A program made the position numbers and the translations under genes. Below are positions 1-7,569 of a stretch of 64,000 nucleotides of DNA, piece by piece. The stretch is from Leptonema illini DSM 21528. Its GTDB lineage: Bacteria > Spirochaetota > Leptospiria > Leptospirales > Leptonemataceae. The stretch is taken from assembly GCF_000243335.1 (NCBI RefSeq), contig NZ_JH597773.1, positions 4,176,115 to 4,240,114 on the forward strand, in the 5' to 3' direction. The notes under the pieces are model-generated. The model saw only the letters and a program-made list of their open reading frames with translations. It was not told where the DNA came from and did not search any database. The stretch's first letter is position 1; every line of letters starts with the position of its first letter.

Positions 1-395
1 GGGTAACTGCTGAAGGCGATGCGGTTACGCTCGGCGTCAAAGGCGTAGAGCGTAAAACCCGATTCGCCGGCAAGCAACTCTCTCTCTTCTAAAAAGTCTC
101 GCCACGCATCGGCGGCATCGGCGTCGATGGCGAAAGCGAGCAGATGAAAGCCCGCCTCTTTATCGTGAAAGGGGCGGGATTTTTTTTTGCCTGTGTGATC
201 GGCCCGTTCGAGCATGAGTATGGTCGGATGGCAATCCAGCCATACGGAGCGAAGTCCGCTATCGTCATGATGCCTCGATAGTTCCTTAAAGCCAAGCGAC
301 GTATAGAACTGCGTTTGCCGCTCTACGTCGTCACAGGCAAGGGCGATATGATGGATCATGGCGCCCTTGCGCAAGCCGGGGCTCTCGTCTTTCAT
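1..395 (-). CDS. VOC (glyoxalase/bleomycin-resistance) family protein, 3' end cut by window
   Basis: The reading frame runs left off the window edge, so the C-terminus is missing. The protein starts near MKDESPGLRKGAMIHHIALA. The HHIALACDDVERQTQFY stretch followed by GF, and later GFHLLAFAID, has the beta-alpha-beta-beta-beta rhythm of vicinal-oxygen-chelate proteins, with an early metal-ligand-like His. ATG at 395 is preceded by GGAAAG at good spacing; an in-frame ATG at 359 is an alternative start that begins directly at the VOC fold. VOC proteins range from glyoxalases to dioxygenases and resistance proteins, and the substrate cannot be read here. The start lies about 50 bases beyond the end of the leftward hydrolase gene, so both may share a transcript. 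Confidence 0.72.
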   Translation of the reverse strand, partial: MKDESPGLRKGAMIHHIALACDDVERQTQFYTSLGFKELSRHHDDSGLRSVWLDCHPTILMLERADHTGKKKSRPFHDKEAGFHLLAFAIDADAADAWRDFLEERELLAGESGFTLYAFDAERNRIAFSSY

Positions 396-441
396 GCTTC
401 TTTCCGTATCGTTAACATATCCAAAGGCCCGAGAGTCCGAC

Positions 442-1365
442 TCAATTCAGTCCTTGCAGAAATTCCTGAAAGACGGCGTTATACTGCGCGAAGTTATCAT
501 CGATGGACCGGGCATGAACGGCATTCCAGTCGGTTAAAAGCAGGCGACATCGGATGCCGGCCTTGAGCATCGTCGAGGCGATCTCTTCGGAATGTCGCGG
601 AACCGTATACGTATCGGAGAGCGAATGCACGACCATGACGGGCGCCCGGACCTGCGAGGCGTACCTGAGCGACGAAGATTCGTCGGGATCAAAGCCGGCT
701 CGCAGACCGGCCAGGACAAAAGCGCCTCCGGTAAAGAGCAGGCTGCCCTGTGTATAACGCTGCACGGCCTGTTCGGTTACGATCGTGCGCATGGCCGTGT
801 AGGGAGAATCGACAAGCAGAAACCAGAATCGGCGCTTGGAATGACCGGCGGCCTGAAGCGATGTGGCCGCTCCGTAGGATTCGCCGATCAGCGCCGTATG
901 TGCGTCGTCGACGCCTGTCTTCTTCTGTAAGAAATCAACGGCGGCAAGAAGATCGTACTTCTCGTAAAATCCGAAGGTGCCATAATCGCCGTCGCTTTCG
1001 CCGTGGCGTCGGGCGTCATAGAGCAGAAGATGGCATCTTTGATCTTTAAGAAGCGGCGTATATTTCAGCATGCCGTAGCGGGTGCCGCTGAAGCCATGAT
1101 GAAAGACGGCGGCGCAGGGGCGATCGCCGCGAAAGTACCATCCGCGAAGCGTCGTGCCGTCGTCGGGATTCTGGAAAGAAACGGCTTCAGGTTCGGCCAG
1201 GCCGAAGTCGGCCACCGAGCCGATCTTTAACCGAATTCGATCGGCTTCAAGGGTCCGGCTGTTAAAGGCGACGACCTGCGAGCTGAAATACCAGCTCACG
1301 CCGAAATAGATGCACAGAAGAGCGCCGACGGCCGCCGACCCTCGTTTTATGTTCGCTTTTCGCAT
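442..1365 (-). CDS. alpha/beta hydrolase, membrane-anchored or secreted
   Basis: A 307-residue serine hydrolase of the alpha/beta fold. Residues about 9-28 form one hydrophobic segment (signal peptide or N-terminal anchor). HHGFSG near residue 90 is the oxyanion-hole loop. GESYGA is the nucleophile elbow with catalytic Ser, SDTYTVP supplies the acid, and VHARS near the C-terminus supplies the His. The family includes esterases, peptidases and acyl hydrolases, and the substrate is unknown. Resemblance is closest to the YqkD/BEM46-like group (inference). It lies downstream of the VanY gene on the same strand, with a 9-bp dyad in the spacer. Confidence 0.85.
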   Translation of the reverse strand: MRKANIKRGSAAVGALLCIYFGVSWYFSSQVVAFNSRTLEADRIRLKIGSVADFGLAEPEAVSFQNPDDGTTLRGWYFRGDRPCAAVFHHGFSGTRYGMLKYTPLLKDQRCHLLLYDARRHGESDGDYGTFGFYEKYDLLAAVDFLQKKTGVDDAHTALIGESYGAATSLQAAGHSKRRFWFLLVDSPYTAMRTIVTEQAVQRYTQGSLLFTGGAFVLAGLRAGFDPDESSSLRYASQVRAPVMVVHSLSDTYTVPRHSEEIASTMLKAGIRCRLLLTDWNAVHARSIDDNFAQYNAVFQEFLQGLN

Positions 1366-1381
1366 ATCCCCTCTCTACGTT

Positions 1382-1402
1382 TCGGATCAGTGTCTGATCC
1401 GA
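1382..1402. promoter_or_regulatory. 9-bp perfect inverted repeat upstream of the alpha/beta hydrolase
   Basis: TCGGATCAG-tgt-CTGATCCGA is a perfect dyad 17 bases before the hydrolase start codon. It is not followed by a T-run on either strand, so an operator or mRNA hairpin is likelier than an intrinsic terminator. Confidence 0.5.
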
Positions 1403-1443
1403 TCTTTATCTCTTGTTGAAATCGCTTCCGTTGCCTGTTGATA

Positions 1444-2217
1444 CTATCGACATTCGGCGTTAATCGAACCGACGTATTCAGGCGCCAGAGAAAAGGCCGA
1501 CGGTGCGCCGGCAAACTTCAGATCGTCGCCTTTGATCTTCTTCTCTTTATGCAGTCGTTCCCAGTCCTTAACAAAAGGAGCTGATAGTGGTTTGAAAGAC
1601 CAGTGCCACGGCTCGAATTCATAGCCTTTCTTGCGGCCTTCTGTATAAACAAGGCAGAAGCCGTACTTCGGAGCATGGACAAGCATCCACTGATAGAGCT
1701 TCTTGCCTTCGCCCGAGCGATAGTAGTCGACGGTCAGGCTGTTGATGTCGAAGTCCGTGCCCCAGTGATGTCGCGATGTGCCCGGCATAGAAGAATACGT
1801 AAGGATGCGCCGCGCTCGCTCCACCGGATCTTTTACCGTATTGAGGCGGATGCCGCCAACGGCCACGTTGCCGTTCCACTTGGATTCCCAGATGCTTTTC
1901 TGGCTGGCGAAGTTGCGTGTTCCGCTCTGCACCCAGAACGGAACGCCGGGAAGGTCTTTTTGAATCTGGGCATACATCTTCTGGATCGCCTCAAGAGCCT
2001 CGCGACGCAGATAGATGCCGCGGCCGCGATCGGGAATGCCGTAAGAAGCGGCCGTAGCGAAGGCAGGATGACGATCAGGAGCAAACTGGCCTGTAAGATA
2101 GGCCGTCGGATCAATATCACCATACAGATCTGGAGCGCCGGCAGGCTGCGAGCAGAGCGGCAGAATACAGAAGAAAAGCGGGAAAAGAAGAGAGAGACGG
2201 CGGGAGAAACGTTTCAC
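1444..2217 (-). CDS. D-alanyl-D-alanine carboxypeptidase, VanY/M15B family
   Basis: A 257-residue zinc peptidase that would trim the terminal D-Ala of peptidoglycan stem peptides in the periplasm. The N-terminus (KRFSRRLSLLFPLFFCILPL) is an export signal, and LPLC-S could be a lipobox or the sequence could be cut after AGA. The M15B zinc site is visible as GTSRHHWGTDFDI (His and Asp ligands), and EPWHW carries the C-terminal catalytic Glu/His. Length is typical for VanY/DacB-like enzymes. The start is GTG at 2217 with no clear Shine-Dalgarno. A TTGACA/ATACGT promoter sits so close that the leader would be nearly absent. Confidence 0.88.
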   Translation of the reverse strand: MKRFSRRLSLLFPLFFCILPLCSQPAGAPDLYGDIDPTAYLTGQFAPDRHPAFATAASYGIPDRGRGIYLRREALEAIQKMYAQIQKDLPGVPFWVQSGTRNFASQKSIWESKWNGNVAVGGIRLNTVKDPVERARRILTYSSMPGTSRHHWGTDFDINSLTVDYYRSGEGKKLYQWMLVHAPKYGFCLVYTEGRKKGYEFEPWHWSFKPLSAPFVKDWERLHKEKKIKGDDLKFAGAPSAFSLAPEYVGSINAECR

Positions 2218-2225
2218 GATGATGA

Positions 2226-2254
2226 ACGTATCGCCCGCACGATGAAGTTGTCAA
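2226..2254 (-). promoter_or_regulatory. Candidate promoter for the VanY-type gene
   Basis: Read leftward: TTGACA (2254-2249), a 17-base spacer, then ATACGT (2231-2226). Predicted initiation falls within about 3 bases of the GTG start codon at 2217, which would give a leaderless or near-leaderless mRNA. Confidence 0.4.
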
Positions 2255-2266
2255 TCAAATGTCAGG

Positions 2267-2287
2267 AGCCATTCCTGGAGAATGGCT
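2267..2287. promoter_or_regulatory. 8-bp perfect inverted repeat between the DinB-like and VanY genes
   Basis: AGCCATTC-ctgga-GAATGGCT is a perfect short hairpin 14 bases beyond the DinB-like stop codon and just upstream of the VanY promoter. No T-run follows, so it is either a weak terminator or an operator. Confidence 0.4.
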
Positions 2288-2301
2288 GCGACGCTCTCAA
2301 G

Positions 2302-2808
2302 TTAAATCAGTCGTTTCATCTTTTCATCAAGGAAGTGTGCATGGTGTTCGAGATGCCATGTGCAGTAAGATAGTATCGTATGCACGGTCTGCTCGCCGCG
2401 CTGCGGATGCAATCCGACTCTGCTAAACTCTTCGCCGGCAAGCGACTTCAGCCAGGAGCCCGTCCAGTTGCGCAGAGAGCGAAGGGCCTGCATCGTTTCG
2501 TCAATGGAGGCGCTGCGATAGAGGCCTTTATCGATGAAGTCGTCCTCCTGCCATACGGTGAAGGCCGGACGTTCTTCGGCGACGGCACGACGCATACGGT
2601 GCACGAAGGCCATCTCGGCATCGAGCAGATGGCCGAGAAGCATGCGGCAGGACCAGGCCCCGGCAGCACCCTCGAAGGTGCGATCGGCCTTTTCTTCGGT
2701 AAGATCGGCGAGGCCAGGATGAATCTTGCTGATTCCGGACGTATAGGCGCCCGTCAGATCGCTGTGCGACAGGGCAAGGAAGGCGGAGATCTCGGGTTTT
2801 GCGCTCAT
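2302..2808 (-). CDS. DinB/YfiT-like family protein
   Basis: About 168 residues with the four-helix DinB-like pattern. GHLLDAE near the start and HLEHHAHFL near the end supply the three His ligands typical of this metal-binding fold. DinB-like proteins include mycothiol- and bacillithiol-dependent transferases and many proteins of unknown role; the name does not mean DNA polymerase IV. I chose MSAKPEI at 2808 because it begins the fold; an upstream in-frame start at 2841 would add 11 residues. It appears to be the first gene of a leftward run. Substrate and role are unknown. Confidence 0.8.
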   Translation of the reverse strand: MSAKPEISAFLALSHSDLTGAYTSGISKIHPGLADLTEEKADRTFEGAAGAWSCRMLLGHLLDAEMAFVHRMRRAVAEERPAFTVWQEDDFIDKGLYRSASIDETMQALRSLRNWTGSWLKSLAGEEFSRVGLHPQRGEQTVHTILSYCTWHLEHHAHFLDEKMKRLI

Positions 2809-2902
2809 AATCCAAAGGTAAATGAAAGACCCTTTTTGCACAGGAAAAAAAGCAGCATTGCAGGAATTGGGCAGTCGGCTGAGCGCACTTTGTGAAGGCA
2901 GA

Positions 2903-3061
2903 AGAATTTAACCGCGAAATACGCGAAAGGCGCGAAAAAGGAAATGGTGAACCACCGTTGAACCCGGAATCCAGGAGCAAGCATGAGAGCAGATAGGGGA
3001 AGAGCGAAGAAAGACGATCCCCGGATCAAACCTTTCGCGCTTTTCGCGGTCAATAAATTCT
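2903..3061. repeat. Inverted-repeat element with CGCGAAA-rich arms
   Basis: The left arm AGAATTTAACCGCGAAATAC matches the reverse complement of the right arm (3028-3061, ending CGCGGTCAATAAATTCT) over roughly 30 bases with small gaps. About 85 bases lie between. The arms resemble those of the two elements at 14277 and 15934, whose core is CCACGAAATACACGAAAAGC, but the interior differs. It looks like one member of a dispersed palindromic family. Confidence 0.65.
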
Positions 3062-3150
3062 GAGCGCTTCATCCCATCAACGTGCCGGCCTCCGTCGCCG
3101 CGCCGTTATCGCAACAACTCTCTAAACACCTCCTCACCCCCCCCACTCTT

Positions 3151-3215
3151 CCCTCCGCGCCCTCAGCGTCCTCTGCGGTACACCCTTTCTGAATTGCTAC
3201 CCTCCGCGCCCTCAG
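3151..3215. repeat. Pair of 16-bp direct repeats (CCCTCCGCGCCCTCAG)
   Basis: Identical copies lie at 3151-3166 and 3200-3215, 49 bases apart, within a pyrimidine-rich stretch that includes GTCCTCTGCGGT. It is probably part of an intergenic repeat; no function is visible. Confidence 0.5.
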
Positions 3216-3316
3216 TGGTCCACCCTCTTCTGGCTTTCCGGTTAACGCTGCGATAACCGACGCTCGTTCAGTTATCGCTGTTTTCTACTGTTCTATTTTT
3301 AATCTATGTTTTTTAT

Positions 3317-3355
3317 TATTTGCAAGGTCTTCTCATGGAAAACGTCTTGCAAATA
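3317..3355. promoter_or_regulatory. 10-bp perfect inverted repeat upstream of pdhA (candidate operator)
   Basis: TATTTGCAAG (3317-3326) and CTTGCAAATA (3346-3355) form perfect arms separated by 19 bases, centred about 70 bases before the pdhA start. The half-site spacing (about 29 bp) suits a dimeric regulator touching three helical turns. The surrounding AT-richness marks this as the promoter region. Confidence 0.55.
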
Positions 3356-3405
3356 TCACACTGTCGTAATTATGTAACACATCACTGTTCGTGAGGTGCT
3401 GATGC

Positions 3406-4416
3406 ATGGAAGTCCGACAGGTCAATCCGGGAACGGAACGCCCGATCGAAAAGCTCTCTTCGACCGATACTGATCTTCTGAAAAAGATGTATCGCGAGAT
3501 GGTGCTGATCCGGCGCTTTGAAGAAGAGGCGGCGCGAGCCTACGCTATGGGCAAGTTCGGCGGCTTCTGTCACCTCTATATCGGACAGGAGGCCGTCGGC
3601 ACGGGAGCGATCAACGCCCTCAACGAGCGCGATTACATACTTTCTACTTATAGAGACCACGGACACGCCCTTGCTCGCGGATGCGATCCCGGAGCGCTGA
3701 TGGCCGAGCTTTTCGGTAAGCGCACCGGTATCGTCAAAGGGAAGGGCGGCTCGATGCACTTCTTTGATCGTCGCCGCAACTTCATGGGAGGCCACGGCAT
3801 CGTCGGCGGTCACGTCGCCCTTGCAACGGGCATCGGCTGGGCCATTCAGTATCGCAACGAACAGGCCGTGTGCATCTGTTTCTTCGGCGAAGGCGCCGCC
3901 AATATCGGAGCCTTTCATGAAGGCCTGAATCTGGCCGCGCTCTGGAAGTTACCCGTCATCTTTATCTGCGAGAATAACCATTACAGCATGGGCACGCCCG
4001 AGTATAAGGCGCTGTCCGTTCCGGACGTGAGCATTCGCGCCGTCGCCTATAATATGGATCGCGATCTTTTCGACGGCGACGACGCCCTCTTCGTACAGAA
4101 GAAGGTTTCGGAGCATGTGGAGAAGGCGCGCAGAGGCGACGGCCCGTCGCTGCTTGAGATCAGTACGTATCGCTTTCGCGGTCATTCGATGTCTGATCCG
4201 GCGAAGTATCGTACAAAAGAAGAGGTGGAGATCTGGAAACAGCGCGACGCCATTCTGCGAGCGCGACGCATGCTTGAGTTCAATGGCGTCGCCGAGAAGG
4301 AATTCGCCCGCATCGAGGCCGAGATCAAAGATATCGTCACCGCCTCTTTGAAATTCGCCGAGGAGTCGCCCGAGCCTCCCGTGTCAGATCTGTATGCCGA
4401 CGTCTATGCCGTTTAA
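3406..4416 (+). CDS. pdhA: Pyruvate dehydrogenase E1 component, alpha subunit
   Basis: A 336-residue thiamine-diphosphate subunit that, with PdhB, decarboxylates pyruvate and passes the acetyl group to E2 lipoyl. RRFEEEAARAYAMGK and GFCHLYIGQEA are conserved openings. YRDHGHALARG and GGKGGSMHFF-like residues (KGKGGSMHFF) follow. The ThDP/Mg motif reads GEGAANIGAFHEGLNLAA, with Glu where GDGAxN normally has Asp. The YRFRGHSMSDPAKYR loop near residue 260 is the regulatory loop of E1 alpha. Length is standard. It is the first gene of pdhA-pdhB-pdhC, with 12 bases to pdhB. Branched-chain 2-oxoacid E1 is the alternative, but the loop and neighbours favour pyruvate. Confidence 0.93.
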   Translation: MEVRQVNPGTERPIEKLSSTDTDLLKKMYREMVLIRRFEEEAARAYAMGKFGGFCHLYIGQEAVGTGAINALNERDYILSTYRDHGHALARGCDPGALMAELFGKRTGIVKGKGGSMHFFDRRRNFMGGHGIVGGHVALATGIGWAIQYRNEQAVCICFFGEGAANIGAFHEGLNLAALWKLPVIFICENNHYSMGTPEYKALSVPDVSIRAVAYNMDRDLFDGDDALFVQKKVSEHVEKARRGDGPSLLEISTYRFRGHSMSDPAKYRTKEEVEIWKQRDAILRARRMLEFNGVAEKEFARIEAEIKDIVTASLKFAEESPEPPVSDLYADVYAV

Positions 4417-4428
4417 CCGAGGATCATC

Positions 4429-5406
4429 ATGGCAGTAATCAGTTATAGAGAAGCCTTACGCCGCGCCCTGGACGAAGAGATGGAGCGCGATAACAACGTC
4501 TTTTTGATGGGCGAAGAGGTAGGCGCCTATCAGGGGGCCTATAAGGTCAGCCAGGGCCTGCTTGAAAAATACGGCGAGAAGCGCGTCGTCGATACTCCGA
4601 TCTCCGAGCAGGGATTTGCCGGGTTAGGCGTCGGAGCGGCGATGTGCGGTCTGCGCCCCGTCATCGAGTTCATGACCTGGAACTTCTCGCTTGTGGCCAT
4701 CGATCAGATCTACTCGAATGCGGCGAAGCTCTTTTATATGTCGGGCGGGCAGATACCGATTCCGATGGTCTTTCGAGCTCCGGCCGGGGCGGGCGGCATG
4801 CTGGCGGCCCAGCATTCGCAGGCCCTTGAGTCGATTTACGTGCATTGTCCGGGATTGATCGTCGTCGCGCCGGCGACGCCCGCCGACGCCTGCGGATTGC
4901 TGAAAAGCTCCATACGCGATAATAACCCCGTCATCTTCATCGAAGGAGAGGTGCTATACGGCATGACGGGCGAGGTGCCCGATCAGGAGTTTCTCGTTCC
5001 TATCGGCAAGGCTGAAGTGAAGAAAGAAGGTCGGGATTTTACGATCATCACCTGGTCACGCGGGTACTCCTTCGCTATCGAGGCGATGGACGCCATACAG
5101 AAGCTCGGCTATGATCCGATGATTCTTGATCTGCGCAGCCTGCGCCCGATGGACGAGCAGGCCGTGATCGAGGCGGCTACGGCGACGGGCCGCGTCTTGA
5201 TCATCGAAGAGGGCTGGCCGCGCGCCTCGATGGGATCGCATGTGGCCGATTTCATTCAGCGGAACTGCTTCTATGACCTGCATGCTCCGATCCTTCGGGT
5301 AACGCAGGAGGACGTTCCGATGCCCTACGCCCGCAATCTTGAAAAGCTCAGCCTTCCCAATCCGGTGAAGATCGTTCAGGCCGTCGAAGAGCTGATGAAA
5401 TACTGA
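4429..5406 (+). CDS. pdhB: Pyruvate dehydrogenase E1 component, beta subunit
   Basis: A 325-residue transketolase-like subunit that pairs with PdhA in an alpha2beta2 E1. The start ISYREALRRALDEEM, then GEEVGAYQGAYKVSQGL, TPISEQGFAGLGVGAA and FMTWNFSLVAIDQIYSNAAK are classic E1 beta signatures. RAPAGAGGMLAAQHSQ and HCPGLIVVAPATPAD follow, and DLRSLRPMD begins the C-terminal domain. Length matches the family. A GAGG element lies 9 bases before ATG 4429. The pdhC gene follows after 25 bases. Confidence 0.95.
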   Translation: MAVISYREALRRALDEEMERDNNVFLMGEEVGAYQGAYKVSQGLLEKYGEKRVVDTPISEQGFAGLGVGAAMCGLRPVIEFMTWNFSLVAIDQIYSNAAKLFYMSGGQIPIPMVFRAPAGAGGMLAAQHSQALESIYVHCPGLIVVAPATPADACGLLKSSIRDNNPVIFIEGEVLYGMTGEVPDQEFLVPIGKAEVKKEGRDFTIITWSRGYSFAIEAMDAIQKLGYDPMILDLRSLRPMDEQAVIEAATATGRVLIIEEGWPRASMGSHVADFIQRNCFYDLHAPILRVTQEDVPMPYARNLEKLSLPNPVKIVQAVEELMKY

Positions 5407-5431
5407 GAACCTGCCCGAAAGGAGCGCGAAC

Positions 5432-6892
5432 ATGGCACGTATTCTTGAACTGATGCAACTCTCGCCGACGATGAAGATCGGCACCTTCGTTAAGTGGACG
5501 AAAAAGCCGGGCGATGCCGTCTCGCCCGACGACATCGTCGCCGAGATCGAAACCGATAAGGCGGTGATGGAGATGGCGGCCTTTGATACGGGCGTGCTTC
5601 TGGGCACGCTTGTAGAGCAGGGCGATCAGCTTCCGGTCGGAGCTCCGATTGCCATTATCGGCGAGGTGGGCGAAGACATCTCTGATCTGCTTCAGAAGGC
5701 GAAGGATCAGCTGCGTTCTCTGCGCGAGCAGGGGGCGGCGCCTGCACCGGCGCGATCCGAAGAGAAGCCGCCGGCGGGGCCGGTGTCGGCGGTCGCCGAG
5801 AATCTTATCCCTGATCCTGAGATGCAGCTCCAGGGCGGCGGCGAGCGGCCCGAGGCGAAATCCAGCGCTGCGCCGTCCGTTCGCGAAGATGCGTTAACAG
5901 GAGAGCCCTTACGCGCAGCGCATCCGCTGGAGCGCGTCTCGGTCGCCGTCTCGACGATCGATCGGCCGCTACTGGACGAGCCTTCGCTGAACGGCCTTAT
6001 CGCCCTGCCCGCGCATATAACCCTGGCCCGCTCGTCGTATCGCACACGACATCCGATCAGTCCGCTTGCGCGCAAGATCGCCGAGGCGCACGGCGTCGAT
6101 ATCAGCGTTATCCAACCGGCCGATCGCAAGCGCATCAAGGCCTCCGACGTCGAACAGTTCATCAAGCAGCGCGGCTCATCGCCCGGTCGATCGATTGCCG
6201 CCGCCCCCGATCGGCGAATGGAGATCTCGGGCATGCGCCGCGTCATCGCAAGCCGGCTCTCGGATTCAAAGACGCATATTCCGCACTACTATCTGACGGC
6301 GGAGTTCGATGCCACCGCCCTGATCGCCCTTCGCGAAGAGATCAATCAGGGGCTTGCCGAAGGCGAGTCGAAGTTTTCGATTAACGACTTCATCGTGCGC
6401 GGATGCGCCCTTTCTCTGAAGAGACATCCGGTTGTGAACAGCTCCTGGCGCGGCGATCATATCGTGCAGTACGGTCGGGTCGATGTCGGCATCGCCGTCG
6501 CCCTTGATCAAGGCCTGATCACGCCCTACGTGAGAAACGCCGATCAGCTCAGCCTGCGCGAACTGGCGGCGCGCATCCGCGAGCTGGCGAAGCGAGCGAA
6601 GGATCGCAAGCTGAAGCCCGAAGAGTATTCCGACGGCACGTTTACCGTTTCAAATCTGGGTATGTTCGGCATCCGCGATTTTGCCGCCATCATCAACGAA
6701 CCCGAAGCGGCCATTATGGCCGTCGGCGGTATCTTTGACAGAGCCACCGTGAAGGATGGGCAGGTCGTGGCGACGAAGACGGTGACCGTGACCTTGAGCT
6801 GCGATCATCGCGTCGTCGACGGAGCGGAAGGGGCGAGCTTCCTTGCGACCTTCAAGCACTTTATGGAGCATCCGCCGCTTCTGCTTGTATAA
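5432..6892 (+). CDS. pdhC: Dihydrolipoamide acetyltransferase (E2 of pyruvate dehydrogenase)
   Basis: A 486-residue E2 that carries the acetyl group on lipoyl-lysine and transfers it to CoA. Residues 1-80 are one lipoyl domain, with the modified Lys in EIETDKAVMEM. A Pro/Ala-rich linker follows. The peripheral E1/E3-binding domain (about 205-245) shows SPLARKIAEAHGVDISVI. The catalytic domain (about 260-486) ends with the active-site DHRVVDGAEGASFL. AAAGGAG precedes ATG 5432 at good spacing. No lipoamide dehydrogenase gene lies beside it, so E3 must come from elsewhere. Confidence 0.94.
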   Translation: MARILELMQLSPTMKIGTFVKWTKKPGDAVSPDDIVAEIETDKAVMEMAAFDTGVLLGTLVEQGDQLPVGAPIAIIGEVGEDISDLLQKAKDQLRSLREQGAAPAPARSEEKPPAGPVSAVAENLIPDPEMQLQGGGERPEAKSSAAPSVREDALTGEPLRAAHPLERVSVAVSTIDRPLLDEPSLNGLIALPAHITLARSSYRTRHPISPLARKIAEAHGVDISVIQPADRKRIKASDVEQFIKQRGSSPGRSIAAAPDRRMEISGMRRVIASRLSDSKTHIPHYYLTAEFDATALIALREEINQGLAEGESKFSINDFIVRGCALSLKRHPVVNSSWRGDHIVQYGRVDVGIAVALDQGLITPYVRNADQLSLRELAARIRELAKRAKDRKLKPEEYSDGTFTVSNLGMFGIRDFAAIINEPEAAIMAVGGIFDRATVKDGQVVATKTVTVTLSCDHRVVDGAEGASFLATFKHFMEHPPLLLV

Positions 6893-6898
6893 AGCGAC

Positions 6899-7174
6899 AT
6901 GACCTTTTTTCAAACGGCAGTGAGCCGCGTATGCGTTTACAGCCTGTTGTTCGGCATGTTCCTGTTAACCATGCCGCTTCAGGCAGAGAAGCGCATCATC
7001 GTCTTTGTCGCTCTTGCTGATAATGACTGGCAGGGAATTGTTCTCGTATCACCGCAACTCGGAGACGGAGATAATCCAGAATCTAATCTCTACTGGGGAA
7101 GCGCCGCCGATGCCTATGCGAAGAACCAGAGGATCAAGCAGAAAGCGGCTCTCGGAGTTTTTTCGCAATTGTAA
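6899..7174 (+). CDS. Small secreted protein, possibly a truncated remnant
   Basis: A 91-residue frame that begins 6 bases after pdhC. Residues 1-29 form a clear signal peptide ending MPLQA-EK. The mature part reads VFVALADNDWQGIV and later ESNLYWGSAADAYAK, then stops. From memory, this resembles the opening of a longer uncharacterised family with a DN-x-x-QGIV...NLYWG signature. If so, this is an N-terminal fragment and a pseudogene. No continuation was found in other frames. Function unknown. Confidence 0.5.
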   Translation: MTFFQTAVSRVCVYSLLFGMFLLTMPLQAEKRIIVFVALADNDWQGIVLVSPQLGDGDNPESNLYWGSAADAYAKNQRIKQKAALGVFSQL

Positions 7175-7233
7175 GAACGGGACTTTGATAAAAAAAGATA
7201 TTGCACGGCCGTTTCCCTGCGGCATAATGCACC

Positions 7234-7569
7234 GTGGATAATCGACGTCAGTTCCCTCGTATCATGGTCTTCAATCTGGGAATCGCATTTCAGTCCGAAG
7301 CTGGAGAGCGTTTCGATGTTGTGAATGCAGCCGATGGCGGTCTCTGCCTCAAGCGCCATGGGGCGCCGAAGGTCGCCCCCGGGCATCCTATTGCCGGGAG
7401 GCTGAGCTGGCCAGAAAAGAGCATCGAGAAGGACGTCAGAGGTGTGATTTGCTGGTCCCGTTCGGTCGATGATGGAGATATGTTCTATGGAGTTCATGCC
7501 GACGTCTCCTGGCTGATGGACACGCTTGGCGATGCGTCCAAGCTCGAAATCGGAGACGGAATACCTTGA
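7234..7569 (+). CDS. PilZ domain protein (c-di-GMP receptor)
   Basis: A 111-residue single-domain protein. RRQFPR at residues 4-9 is the RxxxR arm and NAADGGLCL (about 30-38) is the D/NxSxxG-type second motif, the two c-di-GMP contacts of PilZ domains. GTG start at 7234. The stop overlaps the TTG start of the next gene, so translation is probably coupled and the partner may be the regulated enzyme. The Ser of the second motif is Ala, a tolerated change that could affect affinity. Confidence 0.8.
   Translation: MDNRRQFPRIMVFNLGIAFQSEAGERFDVVNAADGGLCLKRHGAPKVAPGHPIAGRLSWPEKSIEKDVRGVICWSRSVDDGDMFYGVHADVSWLMDTLGDASKLEIGDGIP

Larger units (their letters stand above)
2809..3405. other. Gene-free spacer of about 600 bp before pdhA
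   Basis: No credible gene is seen. It holds an inverted-repeat element (2903-3061), a C-rich stretch, two copies of a 16-bp direct repeat (3151 and 3200) and an AT-rich promoter-like region with a 10-bp dyad (3317-3355) directly upstream of pdhA. Confidence 0.7.
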
